From JANXSS01 sp040385645 (GTDB lineage: Bacteria; Pseudomonadota; Gammaproteobacteria; Burkholderiales; Burkholderiaceae_D), in contig JAZKGZ010000002.1 of the NCBI GenBank assembly GCA_040385645.1, forward strand, positions 1-64,000: a stretch of 64,000 bases of DNA, in the 5' to 3' direction. Below the pieces are notes generated by a model. The model saw nothing but the letters and a program-made list of their open reading frames with translations, was not told the origin of the DNA and searched no databases. Made by a program: the position numbers and the translations under genes. This document shows, piece by piece, positions 17,724 to 26,177 of the stretch (the first letter of the stretch is position 1; each line of letters opens with the position of its first letter).

Positions 17724-18759
17724 ACATGGTGGCAACCTGCAGGAGGCGATCGTACGGTTCGGCCGGCCGCGGGAAACATGGCTGGATTTATCCACTGGCA
17801 TCAATCCGTTCGGATACCCGGCACCGGCCCTGAGTGCGGAAGCCTGGCACCGTTTGCCGGAAACCGACCCGGCACTGATCCGGGCTGCTCAGGATTACTA
17901 CAGCGCGCCGTGCGTCTTGCCGATGGCCGGCACGCAAGCCGCGATCCAGGCGTTGCCGCGCTTGCGTGCGCAGGATGGCACCGTTGCAAGTGTGGTCGTC
18001 GCCGCACCGACTTATGCAGAACATGCACATGGGTGGAACAGTGCGGGCCATGCGGTACGGGAAATATCCTACCCGCAGCTGGATGACGTCATAGCCGAAT
18101 GCGACGTCATGGTGGTCTGCAATCCAAACAATCCGACCGGCGCGACGATTGCACCGCATCGCTTGCTGGCCTGGGCCGACCGGCTTGCACAGCGCGGCGG
18201 ATGGCTGGTGGTGGACGAGGCATTCGGCGATACGGTGCCGGAGTTGAGCGTAGCGGCTCATACCGGCCAGCATGGATTGATTGTCCTGCGCTCGCTGGGA
18301 AAGTTCTTTGGGTTGGCAGGGGTACGGCTCGGTTTCGTAGCGGCGCATCCGACCCTGCTCGCAGCGCTGGCCGACATTCTGGGTCCTTGGACGGTGAGCG
18401 GTCCGGCACAGGAGATCGGCCGAGTCGCGTTGCAGGATCGCTCCTGGCAGGCGGCGATGCGCAGCCACCTCGCCGCCGAAGGCGAGCGCCTCAACCAATT
18501 GCTCCGTCGTCGTGGCCTGCAAGCGAGTGGAAGCGCGCTTTACCAATGGTGCCCGCAGGACAACGTCGCCGATGCCACGCGGCTATGGAATCACATGGCG
18601 CAGCACGGAATCTGGGTCCGGCTATTTCGCAGCGCTGCCTGCGGCGTGCGCTTTGGATTGCCTCCGAACGAGTCCGGCTGGCAGCGGCTTTCACAAGCGC
18701 TGTCCACTTATGATCCCCTGGTTTCTCTAGGCGACCAGACTTTGGAAGGTTTTTCATGA
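17716..18759 (+). CDS. cobD: Threonine-phosphate decarboxylase
   Basis: This PLP enzyme makes (R)-1-amino-2-propanol phosphate, the linker between corrin and nucleotide loop. The 347-residue protein is a fold-type I aminotransferase: GGNLQEA and LDLSTGINPFGYP at the N-terminus, CNPNNPTGA, VDEAFGD, and the PLP lysine in RSLGKFFGLAG. The start at 17716 is preferred to the ATG at 17710 because AAGGGA is then properly spaced. It overlaps cbiB by eight bases. In Pseudomonas-style naming the gene is cobC. Confidence 0.93.
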   Translation: MLEHGGNLQEAIVRFGRPRETWLDLSTGINPFGYPAPALSAEAWHRLPETDPALIRAAQDYYSAPCVLPMAGTQAAIQALPRLRAQDGTVASVVVAAPTYAEHAHGWNSAGHAVREISYPQLDDVIAECDVMVVCNPNNPTGATIAPHRLLAWADRLAQRGGWLVVDEAFGDTVPELSVAAHTGQHGLIVLRSLGKFFGLAGVRLGFVAAHPTLLAALADILGPWTVSGPAQEIGRVALQDRSWQAAMRSHLAAEGERLNQLLRRRGLQASGSALYQWCPQDNVADATRLWNHMAQHGIWVRLFRSAACGVRFGLPPNESGWQRLSQALSTYDPLVSLGDQTLEGFS

Positions 18760-19667
18760 ACTACGCCGTAGTGCCCGCCATCGCACTGTTTTTCATAAGC
18801 TGGCTAACTCCCGTACTAGCCGAAGCAAGCGTCTCCGTGCAGGACGATGCCGGCACCACCATCACGCTTGCGCAGCCAGCAAAGCGGGTCGTGTCATTGG
18901 CGCCGCATGTTACGGAAATGTTGTACGCGGCCGGCGGCGAGGGGCGCATCGTCGGTGCGGTCAATTACAGTGACTATCCGGCGGCTGCGCTCGCATTGCC
19001 CCGTGTGGGCGACCATCATCGTCTCGATCTCGAACGGATTCTGGCACTCAAACCAGATCTGCTCGTGGTCTGGCTGCATGGCGGCGCAGCGCGTCAGATG
19101 GAACCATTGCGCAAGCTCGGCATCCCGCTGTACTACAACGACCCACGACGATTGGAGGATATTTCAAAAACCGTGGAGCAGTTAGGCCGCTTGATGGGCA
19201 CTGAGACCCAGGCACAGGCGACGGCGAGCGGCGTGAGGCAACAGCTCGCCGAACTTGGTAGCCGGTATCGTAATCGCTCGCCGGTGCGCGTGTTTTACCA
19301 AGTGTGGGACCAACCGCTCTACACCTTAAATGGCGAGACGATTCTGAGCGACGTGATCCGGCTCTGCGGCGGCGAAAACGTGTTTGCCAGCCTGGTGATT
19401 AAGGCACCGGTGGTTGGCATCGAAGCCGTGATCGCAGAAAATCCGGAAGCGATTTTTAGTGGCGACAGCCGCAATCGAAGCAATAGCGCACTCGAACGCT
19501 GGAAAAGCTTTCCTTCGCTGGCAGCGGTAAGACAGGGCAATCTATTTTTGGTCAATGCCGATTTGCTCAATCGTGCGACACCACGCATCGTCGCCGGTGC
19601 TACCGATATGTGTGAAAAAATGGAACAGGCGCGCAGCCGACGGCCACTTGCGCAATCGAGACCCTGA
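18756..19667 (+). CDS. btuF: Periplasmic cobalamin-binding protein
   Basis: This substrate-binding protein of 303 residues belongs to the helical-backbone group. A signal peptide (to about ...VLAEAS) is followed by the RVVSLAPHVTEMLYAAGG motif, then VGAVNYSDYP and LKPDLLVVW, as in BtuF. It delivers corrinoids to BtuCD. It overlaps cobD by four bases and touches cobQ through a TGATG junction. In some genomes the btuF gene is next to btuCD; here five synthesis genes separate them. Confidence 0.92.
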   Translation: MNYAVVPAIALFFISWLTPVLAEASVSVQDDAGTTITLAQPAKRVVSLAPHVTEMLYAAGGEGRIVGAVNYSDYPAAALALPRVGDHHRLDLERILALKPDLLVVWLHGGAARQMEPLRKLGIPLYYNDPRRLEDISKTVEQLGRLMGTETQAQATASGVRQQLAELGSRYRNRSPVRVFYQVWDQPLYTLNGETILSDVIRLCGGENVFASLVIKAPVVGIEAVIAENPEAIFSGDSRNRSNSALERWKSFPSLAAVRQGNLFLVNADLLNRATPRIVAGATDMCEKMEQARSRRPLAQSRP

Positions 19668-21115
19668 TGACTTTTCCTTTCACCACGTTGATGGTTCAAG
19701 GCACCACCTCCGATGCCGGCAAGAGCACGATCGTGGCCGCGTTATGCCGCCTGCTGGCGCGTCAAGGCGTGCGCGTGGCACCATTCAAGCCGCAAAATAT
19801 GGCTTTGAACAGTGCCGTGACCGCCGACGGCGGCGAAATCGGTCGTGCGCAAGCGCTGCAGGCACAGGCAGCTGGCGTACCGCCACATACCGACATGAAC
19901 CCGGTGCTGCTGAAACCGTCGAGCGACACCGGTGCCCAGGTGATCATTCATGGCCGGGTACGGGCCGACATGAACGCCCGCGATTATCACCAGTACAAGA
20001 CGATCGCCATGCAGGCGGTGCTGGAATCGCATCAGCGCCTGCTACAGCAATACGATGCAATCATCGTGGAAGGCGCAGGCAGTCCTGCGGAAATCAATCT
20101 ACGCGACCGCGACATCGCCAACATGGGGTTTGCCGAAGCCGTGGATTGCCCAGTGATCCTGGTGGCAGACATCGATCGCGGCGGTGTGTTTGCGCATATC
20201 GTCGGCACCCTCTCCTGCCTGTCCGAGACTGAACGCGCACGCATCGTCGGCTTCGTCATCAATCGCTTTCGTGGCGATATCGGCTTGCTGACATCGGGTC
20301 TGGAATGGCTGGAACGGCAAACCGGCAAACCCGTGCTGGCAGTCCTGCCGTATCTGCAGGGTTTGCATCTGGATGCCGAAGATGCGATTCAGGTGGCGCA
20401 ACCAAGCTCGGGCAAATTCCGCGTTGTGGTGCCAGTTTTTCCACGCATAAGCAACCATACCGATTTCGATGCCTTGCGTGCGCATCCCTCGGTCGATTTG
20501 CATTTCATCGGTCCGGGGCAAATATTGCCGCCTGCTGATCTGATCATCCTTCCCGGCAGTAAAAATACTCGGGCCGATCTGGAATTTCTACAAGCCCAGA
20601 GTTGGCAAACCGGCATACAAAAACACTTGCGTTACGGTGGCAAGTTGATCGGCATCTGTGGCGGTTTTCAGATGCTGGGAAACAGCATCGCCGATCCGCA
20701 CGGCGTGGAAGGTTTGGCAGGATCGTCGCCGGGGTTAGGATTGCTCGACTTCGATACCGAACTTACGCTGACTAAACACCTGGCGCAAGTTGCCGGCCGC
20801 TGCACCTTCGCCGATGCTGCCGTCACCGGATATGAAATCCACATGGGAAGATCGCACGGTGCCGCCCTCGCCGCGCCCGCTTTCGAAATAGGCGGCGCAC
20901 CTGAAGGCGCCCTTTCTGCCGATGGTGCCCTGCTCGGCACTTATCTGCACGGGATATTCGACGACCCGCAGGCGTGCCAAGCCTTGCTACACTGGGCAGG
21001 CTTGCGCAGTGCGACCCGCATCGATCTAGCACAGCTGCGCGAACAGAGCATCGACCGTATCGCCGATGCCGCCATCCCCCTACTAGAATCGTTGGAGCGT
21101 CTTACGCCACATTGA
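19667..21115 (+). CDS. cobQ: Cobyric acid synthase
   Basis: CobQ uses glutamine and ATP to amidate positions b, d, e and g of adenosylcobyrinic acid a,c-diamide. The N-terminal P-loop-like domain has QGTTSDAGKST and PFKPQNMALNS. The C-terminal class-I-like glutamine amidotransferase has the cysteine in GICGGFQMLG and the histidine in YLHGIFDD. Its 482 residues are normal. No cobyrinic acid a,c-diamide synthase gene is present here, so the incoming substrate is probably salvaged. Confidence 0.95.
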   Translation: MTFPFTTLMVQGTTSDAGKSTIVAALCRLLARQGVRVAPFKPQNMALNSAVTADGGEIGRAQALQAQAAGVPPHTDMNPVLLKPSSDTGAQVIIHGRVRADMNARDYHQYKTIAMQAVLESHQRLLQQYDAIIVEGAGSPAEINLRDRDIANMGFAEAVDCPVILVADIDRGGVFAHIVGTLSCLSETERARIVGFVINRFRGDIGLLTSGLEWLERQTGKPVLAVLPYLQGLHLDAEDAIQVAQPSSGKFRVVVPVFPRISNHTDFDALRAHPSVDLHFIGPGQILPPADLIILPGSKNTRADLEFLQAQSWQTGIQKHLRYGGKLIGICGGFQMLGNSIADPHGVEGLAGSSPGLGLLDFDTELTLTKHLAQVAGRCTFADAAVTGYEIHMGRSHGAALAAPAFEIGGAPEGALSADGALLGTYLHGIFDDPQACQALLHWAGLRSATRIDLAQLREQSIDRIADAAIPLLESLERLTPH

Positions 21116-21118
21116 TCG

Positions 21119-22282
21119 ATGAGCACTGAAACTCGCCGCATCGCCCATCTGGACATGGATGCGTTCTACGCTTCCGTCGAACTGTTGCGCTATCCGCAGT
21201 TACGCGGTTTGCCGGTCGTCATCGGCGGCCGCTCGGTGGACCGGCCGACTTTGCAGGAAGATGGAACGCTAACCTTCGTCAAGCTGCGCAATTACGCAGG
21301 GCGAGGGGTGGTGACGACTTCCACTTACGAAGCACGCGCACTCGGCGTTTTTTCCGCGATGAGCGTGATGCAGTGTGCAAAGCTGGCGCCCGAAGCGATT
21401 CTCTTGCCGGCCGATTTTGACGCCTATCGACATTACTCGAAGCTCTTCAAAAGTGCCGTCGCCGAGATCGCACCACTGATTGAAAATCGCGGCATCGACG
21501 AGATCTACATCGATCTCACGCAAATGGATGAGGACACCCACGCGCTCGGAGCACGCATAAAAAATGCCGTTAAGGAAACGACCGGCCTGTCCTGTTCGAT
21601 GGGTGTTGCGCCCAACAAGCTGTTGGCAAAAATCTGCTCAGACCTGGAAAAACCCGACGGCTTGACTATCCTGCACCCCGCCGATATCCAGACGCGCATC
21701 TGGCCGTTGGCCGTTCGAAAAATCAACGGCATCGGACCGAAGGCAAACGACAAACTCGCCGGCCTCGGCATCCGGACCATCGAGGAGCTGGCCAAGGCCG
21801 CGCCGGAGGTACTCCAGGCACATTTCGGTCTCACCTACGCAACCTGGCTTCACAACGTTGCCCAGGGCATCGACGATCGTCCGGTCGCGACCAGTTCCGA
21901 GCCGAAGTCGATCAGCCGCGAAACCACCTTTGAGCATAATCTTCATCCCAAGCACGATCGGGATGCGTTATCAGCCATTTTTACGCGGTTATGCAATGGT
22001 GTGGCCGACGACTTGCTGCGCAAAGGATACGTCGGCCGCACCGTCGGCATCAAATTGCGTTATGCGGATTTTCATACCGTAACGCGTGACCTGACACTTC
22101 CAGAACCGACCGCCGACACCGCCACTATTCGCCGTGCGGCAGGAGAATGCCTGAAGCGGGTTCCTTTGGAACAAAAACTCCGATTGCTCGGCGTGCGGAT
22201 CAGCGCACTCGGTCGACCCAAGAAAAATCCCGCCGCCACGAACTTCTCGCAGGGAGAACTGCTCTTTAACCAAGATTTGTAG
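21119..22282 (+). CDS. dinB: DNA polymerase IV
   Basis: This Y-family polymerase of 387 residues carries out translesion synthesis. The palm motif HLDMDAFYASVE is intact, and the second acidic site lies in RGIDEIYIDLT. SMGVAPNKLLAKICSDLEKPDG is the finger/palm motif, and helix-hairpin-helix residues follow (KINGIGPKAND). A short C-terminal segment, QGELLFNQ, may bind the sliding clamp. It begins three bases after the cobQ stop, so it is probably transcribed with the cobalamin genes. No LexA-like box was seen ahead of it. Confidence 0.93.
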   Translation: MSTETRRIAHLDMDAFYASVELLRYPQLRGLPVVIGGRSVDRPTLQEDGTLTFVKLRNYAGRGVVTTSTYEARALGVFSAMSVMQCAKLAPEAILLPADFDAYRHYSKLFKSAVAEIAPLIENRGIDEIYIDLTQMDEDTHALGARIKNAVKETTGLSCSMGVAPNKLLAKICSDLEKPDGLTILHPADIQTRIWPLAVRKINGIGPKANDKLAGLGIRTIEELAKAAPEVLQAHFGLTYATWLHNVAQGIDDRPVATSSEPKSISRETTFEHNLHPKHDRDALSAIFTRLCNGVADDLLRKGYVGRTVGIKLRYADFHTVTRDLTLPEPTADTATIRRAAGECLKRVPLEQKLRLLGVRISALGRPKKNPAATNFSQGELLFNQDL

Positions 22283-22860
22283 GTGGAATTATTCAGGCCA
22301 AGTTGCCTGACTGGCTAAACTCTGCCTGTTTTTGGATTAAAACAATACGGCACCTGCGCGCCAACCGAAGAAGCGCGCGATACCTCCTAACCTTGCAGGT
22401 TTGCCGGCAAGGCCAACCGCCTCACGCGATCTGGCCCAAACATCGATTGCGCCAGCTTCACACGATTTTTTTCAAACTTCCCGTTTAACAAGTGTCTCTC
22501 ACCGACCGCGGCGACTGCGCGAACGAAACGCCGCCTTCAAATTGGCGATGAGACTGAGATATCTGGGCAACTTCATCAAAATCTGGAGGTGAAATATTTG
22601 CACCGGCTGATTCCCGCCATTGCATCGGAGTTCGCGGGCAAAAGAATTAATGAAAAAGGCATGCAATTACGACTAAACCTTTTGTTTTTAGATAATCCCG
22701 ACATGGTTGCGCCTATCGCCCGCCCTGCGGTTGCTTTTTCCATTACCGAAGCCTTAACGCGTGGCCGTTTGCCGCTATAAAATCCCACTCCGAAAAATTC
22801 CAGCCAGCGCAGAGCTGTAGAGAAATGCCCGTGCCAGTTCGGTATCAGTACGTGCGGCAG
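22283..22860. other. Gene-poor region after dinB
   Basis: No convincing gene lies in these bases. A six-base-pair hairpin (TCAGGC at 22293-22298 with GCCTGA at 22305-22310) follows dinB but has no T-run. Open frames of about 60 to 70 codons at 22598-22780 (plus) and 22576-22788 (minus) have no recognised features. The right part blends into the decayed antitoxin. Confidence 0.45.
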
Positions 22861-22985
22861 CCAGCGAGGCCCCGGACGGCGCGATGCGTATCACGCCGTA
22901 CAGCCCCGAGTTTGAGCGCCAGATGACCCTGGCCGAGACGATCATGCACGACGACCGCGAGATCCTGCGGGTACTCGCTAAGTAA
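22860..22985 (+). pseudogene. Remnant of AbrB-family addiction-module antitoxin
   Basis: Only the C-terminal part is recognisable: SEAPDGAMRITPYSPEF, then ERQM, then LAETIMHDDRE and ILRVLAK. This matches the tail of the AbrB-type antidote that partners Doc toxins. The N-terminal swapped-hairpin DNA-binding part is interrupted: upstream, all frames contain stops or unlike residues. An in-frame ATG at 22884 would give only 33 residues. It lies eight bases before the toxin remnant, as in intact doc modules. Confidence 0.65.
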
Positions 22986-22992
22986 GCCGGCA

Positions 22993-23165
22993 ATGGGTGT
23001 AGCGTGCTACCGTTTTGCCTTCCACGATAAGCAGCTCGCCGTGCACGGTGGTTTGTCCGGCACTACGCCTACGGCAATCCGCCGCTGGACAAAACAATCC
23101 GCTGTCTGATTGCTCGGATTAGCTGTCGCACTTCACGACTACAATATTCCCTCGCAAAAAACAGG
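22993..23165 (+). pseudogene. Remnant of Doc (Fic-fold) toxin
   Basis: From ATG 22993 the frame reads FHDKQLAVHGGLSG, the N-terminal motif of Doc toxins. It then runs to a stop at 23107-23109 after 38 codons. In another frame, from 23064, the sequence reads YAYGNPPLDKTIR, which resembles a later part of Doc. A deletion of about a dozen codons plus a frame change explains this. The Fic catalytic motif (HxFxDGNKR) is missing, so the toxin is dead. Confidence 0.65.
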
Positions 23166-23166
23166 T

Positions 23167-25839
23167 TCACGGAGTTCGAGATTTTTTTCCCCACGAAATA
23201 ATCTTTGCTAAAAGTTTTTTGCTTTTCGACGGTTTTTCCATAACCGGTTCTTGAGGTGTAGACGACTCCCGAAGTTTGGATGCCTGCAATTGCGTCTCGA
23301 ACAACACGCCTCTCGCCTCTTTCGTGTCCTTGTAAATCTCTTTGGTCAGTAACTTGGATAGCGTCCTTTCCGACGAAGTATTTTCCGGCGTTGATGCGGG
23401 CAATCCAAAATACTCCACCAGATTGCCTAACAGGTTGGCTCTCTCTGCCTGATCCATGCCGTTCGCTTCAGACGATTCAGGCGACAGTTTTTCAGCGAGC
23501 TGGACGCGTTCGATCTGTGCCAGCATTGCCTGCGAGCGCTCCAGTTCAGCCTGATCTTTTTCGATCAACGCATCCTGTTTGGCCAGGTAGCTGGTATAGG
23601 CTTCTAAAACTGCCTGTGCGTCTTCGGAAGGTTCTTCCGGGATCAAAGGCAATTTCTGATTCGCCAAGTCCAGGCGGACGGCTATTTTTTCTTGCAGATA
23701 AGCGGTTTTTGCATCCAGATCGTTTTTTGCGAAACGCAGCAATGCCTCGCTACCTTCTGCAGAGCCGATCCAGTTTTCTAGCTGGCGACTACCCAGATCT
23801 CTTCGCGCCTGCATCCGCTTATCTCTGGCAGCCAGCCTCGCCTGTGCCGGGCTAAGCGTAGCTGCAAGCGTCGTGGCGTACGAAGCCGAAGTGCGGATGC
23901 CCGTGAACCATTTGTTCCAGATGTGATTTTTCGGGTCGCGTGGAGGCGTCTTGCCGTTGGCTTCGGCGGCTTGCGCCACGAAGGTCGTCAAGGATTGTTT
24001 GCGTACATCCAGGCGTTGCAGGCATGAAGCGCGGGTATTCAAACCAAGCGCCGACCACGTCAATGCGGCTGCCGGATCAGGCTTGCCATTCGGGGACAAT
24101 ACCCGAAAGAATTCGAGAGAAGACAACAATTCCCGATCCACATCAGGGTGGTCTTTCGACGTGTGCTTGGAGTAGCGGCCCTGCTTTTCATGACCATAAA
24201 AGAAAGACAAGGATGCGCCGCCCATGATCAGCGCGCCGACAATTCCCACGCCGAGAATGATGCCCAGGCCGACCGGATTGGCAGCTGCGACGCCAACGCC
24301 GGCCAGAGCCAGCGATGCAACGACCATCTTGGTAGTCGCGCTGGCTGCGTATAAACCGCTCCCAGATAAAAAGGCCTTATTCCAGTTGCCGAATTTCTTG
24401 AAAAAACTGATGCGTTTTTCTCCCTGGCGCAGGATGAACTCGTTATAGGTCGCATGATGCGCCTGCGTCATGCCGGCAGTTTTGTTCAATGCCATGTTGG
24501 CAGCGATTTGCTGTTTAGCCAGCGCAAACTCTGTTTTGAGCTGCCGATGTTTGGTGGTCGACTTTTTTACAAAAAACACGCCGAGCGTTGTCGCAAAAAT
24601 CCCTGCAAGCGGGCCCAGCACCAGCGTACCGGCGGCACCGGTGACCAAACCAGCGGTGCCGATCTGCGTGCCCTGCTGAGCGATGTCGAGCAGGGAGAAT
24701 TTCTTTTGCAACCCCACCAACGTCGTTTTGAGTCCGATGTCCATTGTCGACTTGACTGCAATAGCGCTGCCCGACAGAACCGAGCTCACCCCGATGCCCC
24801 GGTCTGTATGCGCAAGGCGTTTTGCGAAGTCGATGTTTTGTCGAGTAGCATCTGCGCGGGCGATCTCTTCCTCGATATCCGGTACAACGTTTTTTAAGTT
24901 TTCGAGTATTGCCACATCGTCGTCAAGCGCTTTGCCACGACGATCAAGCGACTTCAATTGGTAATTCGCATCTTTAATTTCGTGAATGCCGGCATGGATC
25001 GCCAGCGCAGCCAACGGCAACACACCGACGCTGGCTGCAACGCCAGCAGAGAAATCCGCTACCCCATCTGGCACGATATCTTTGATCAAGGAATCTTTAG
25101 GTTTGACTGCTGCCAGCAATGCATCCTGCTTAAGTTGCTGGCCGATCTGGGCCGGACCGCCGCTGGCGCCATCGACGATGTATTTGGTCGCGGCGTAGGT
25201 ACCATGTGCGGCTTCGTCCAGATCGACGGGTACGAGGCTGGAGGAATGGTCGTGATCGTGTGGTTTGATATCTGCGTCTTTTGCACCCGTTTCGACCGGA
25301 GCTGCGCAGCAGCCGCCGATGTGGTTCGGTTCCAACGATGCCAGCAGCGCTGCGGAGAACTCGTTTTCCTGCTTCCCGATTGCCGGCATCGGCGAAAATA
25401 ATCCTCCATCTTCGCTTCGAGCATTTTCAGTGTCGTCGTGCCGCTTGCGTACTGCTTGCCGGGAAAAGTATTGCTCGCGTGCCTGAAACTGCGCCTGCCG
25501 GTCTGATTCGACACGATGCCAGGCGCTTCGCCAATTTCCTGCAAGCGGTATGGCTCCTTCGTCGTTAGATGGCTGAAAACATTTGCTTACCTTGAATTGC
25601 CGCTCTGTTGCTGCCTGTTGAGCCAGTTGATGTAAGAGTTGATGTGAATAGGCGGCATTTGTGATTGGCGCAGAGAAATTCAAACGGGCCGCAGACATGC
25701 GCTTTTGCTGCAATGTCTTTAATGGCAACGGCAGTATATGTTTGGCTTGCTCCGCTAAAGCGGGGGAGTGTAAGTCGGCGATGTTTGGTTGATTTGCAAC
25801 GTGAGGTAGTAGCGAGGCTCTAGTGCGGGCGCGGGGCAT
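23167..25839 (-). CDS. Long protein of unknown function with three hydrophobic clusters
   Basis: No known family is recognised. The start at 25839 (MPRARTRASLL) is chosen because GGAGCA lies just upstream; a longer frame to 25926 exists. The 890-residue protein has a polar N-terminal third with HDHDHSS (about 194-200) and hydrophobic Gly/Ala-rich stretches near 258-284, 393-424 and 505-546. Charged helical regions that could form coiled coils lie at about 290-340 and 690-800, and the C-terminus is very basic. There is no N-terminal signal peptide. Such a layout occurs in pore-forming toxins and secretion-system translocators or effectors, but that is only a resemblance. A near-perfect Fur box lies upstream. 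Confidence 0.7.
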   Translation of the reverse strand: MPRARTRASLLPHVANQPNIADLHSPALAEQAKHILPLPLKTLQQKRMSAARLNFSAPITNAAYSHQLLHQLAQQAATERQFKVSKCFQPSNDEGAIPLAGNWRSAWHRVESDRQAQFQAREQYFSRQAVRKRHDDTENARSEDGGLFSPMPAIGKQENEFSAALLASLEPNHIGGCCAAPVETGAKDADIKPHDHDHSSSLVPVDLDEAAHGTYAATKYIVDGASGGPAQIGQQLKQDALLAAVKPKDSLIKDIVPDGVADFSAGVAASVGVLPLAALAIHAGIHEIKDANYQLKSLDRRGKALDDDVAILENLKNVVPDIEEEIARADATRQNIDFAKRLAHTDRGIGVSSVLSGSAIAVKSTMDIGLKTTLVGLQKKFSLLDIAQQGTQIGTAGLVTGAAGTLVLGPLAGIFATTLGVFFVKKSTTKHRQLKTEFALAKQQIAANMALNKTAGMTQAHHATYNEFILRQGEKRISFFKKFGNWNKAFLSGSGLYAASATTKMVVASLALAGVGVAAANPVGLGIILGVGIVGALIMGGASLSFFYGHEKQGRYSKHTSKDHPDVDRELLSSLEFFRVLSPNGKPDPAAALTWSALGLNTRASCLQRLDVRKQSLTTFVAQAAEANGKTPPRDPKNHIWNKWFTGIRTSASYATTLAATLSPAQARLAARDKRMQARRDLGSRQLENWIGSAEGSEALLRFAKNDLDAKTAYLQEKIAVRLDLANQKLPLIPEEPSEDAQAVLEAYTSYLAKQDALIEKDQAELERSQAMLAQIERVQLAEKLSPESSEANGMDQAERANLLGNLVEYFGLPASTPENTSSERTLSKLLTKEIYKDTKEARGVLFETQLQASKLRESSTPQEPVMEKPSKSKKLLAKIISWGKKSRTP

Positions 25840-25991
25840 GATTGCTCCAATTAGATAATGTGAATGTATGCAAAGGGCGAGTCGGAAAATGGCGCCAAAG
25901 ATGCCAGAGATGTCGGAATCAGACACGGCAAAACTCTGGCAAAGTTTTACCGAGGCATGCGAGAACCTGCGAAAAGACCAAAAGATAGCAA

Positions 25992-26020
25992 TTGTAAATG
26001 ATAATCATTATCATTTACAA
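25992..26020. promoter_or_regulatory. Fur box upstream of the 890-residue protein gene
   Basis: The 29 bases form a perfect palindrome with one central base: TTGTAAATGATAAT, C, ATTATCATTTACAA. It contains the ATGATAATCATTATCAT core of the Fur site. On the minus strand, TTGTAA and TACAAT, 18 bases apart, fit a promoter leading to the gene at 25839. On the plus strand TTGTAA and TTACAA are 17 bases apart. It lies about 150 bases from the minus-strand gene. Confidence 0.85.
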
Positions 26021-26112
26021 CATATGGATCTTCCGAATCTGGGAAGCTGAATAAACGGCTATCAGAAATGCGCAGCAACCGGCAGCGTTCTCGCGCTGCC
26101 GATTGTTTGCTT
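26021..26112 (+). ncRNA. Candidate Fur-linked small RNA
   Basis: Between the Fur box and 26112 there is no gene. A hairpin, CGGCAGCG (26080-26087) and CGCTGCCG (26094-26101) with the loop TTCTCG, is followed by ATTGTTTGCTT, the form of a plus-strand terminator. A plus-strand transcript of about 90 bases from a promoter in the Fur box would fit an iron-responsive sRNA. The -10 on the plus strand is weak, and no target pairing was examined. Confidence 0.3.
26080..26112 (+). terminator. Rho-independent terminator (plus strand)
   Basis: An eight-base-pair GC-rich stem with a six-base loop is followed by ATTGTTTGCTT. No gene on the plus strand ends just before it, which suggests a short RNA upstream. 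On the minus strand it lacks a T-run, so it is a poor terminator for the receptor gene. Confidence 0.55.
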
Positions 26113-26124
26113 CAAACCGCAGAC

Positions 26125-26147
26125 TTGGTGCCTAGCTCCAGCACCAA
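26125..26147 (-). terminator. Weak hairpin downstream of the TonB receptor gene
   Basis: TTGGTGC (26125-26131) and GCACCAA (26141-26147) form a seven-base-pair stem some 30 bases after the receptor stop on the minus strand. No T-run follows, so termination is uncertain. Confidence 0.25.
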
Positions 26148-26177
26148 TTCAAATAGCCGCTAAGAATTCCGAAGTCG

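Noticed and set aside
22598..22780. A possible small gene after dinB beginning with TTG
   Set aside because: There is a GGAGGTG motif, but no family likeness, no neighbour pattern, and an open frame also exists on the other strand.
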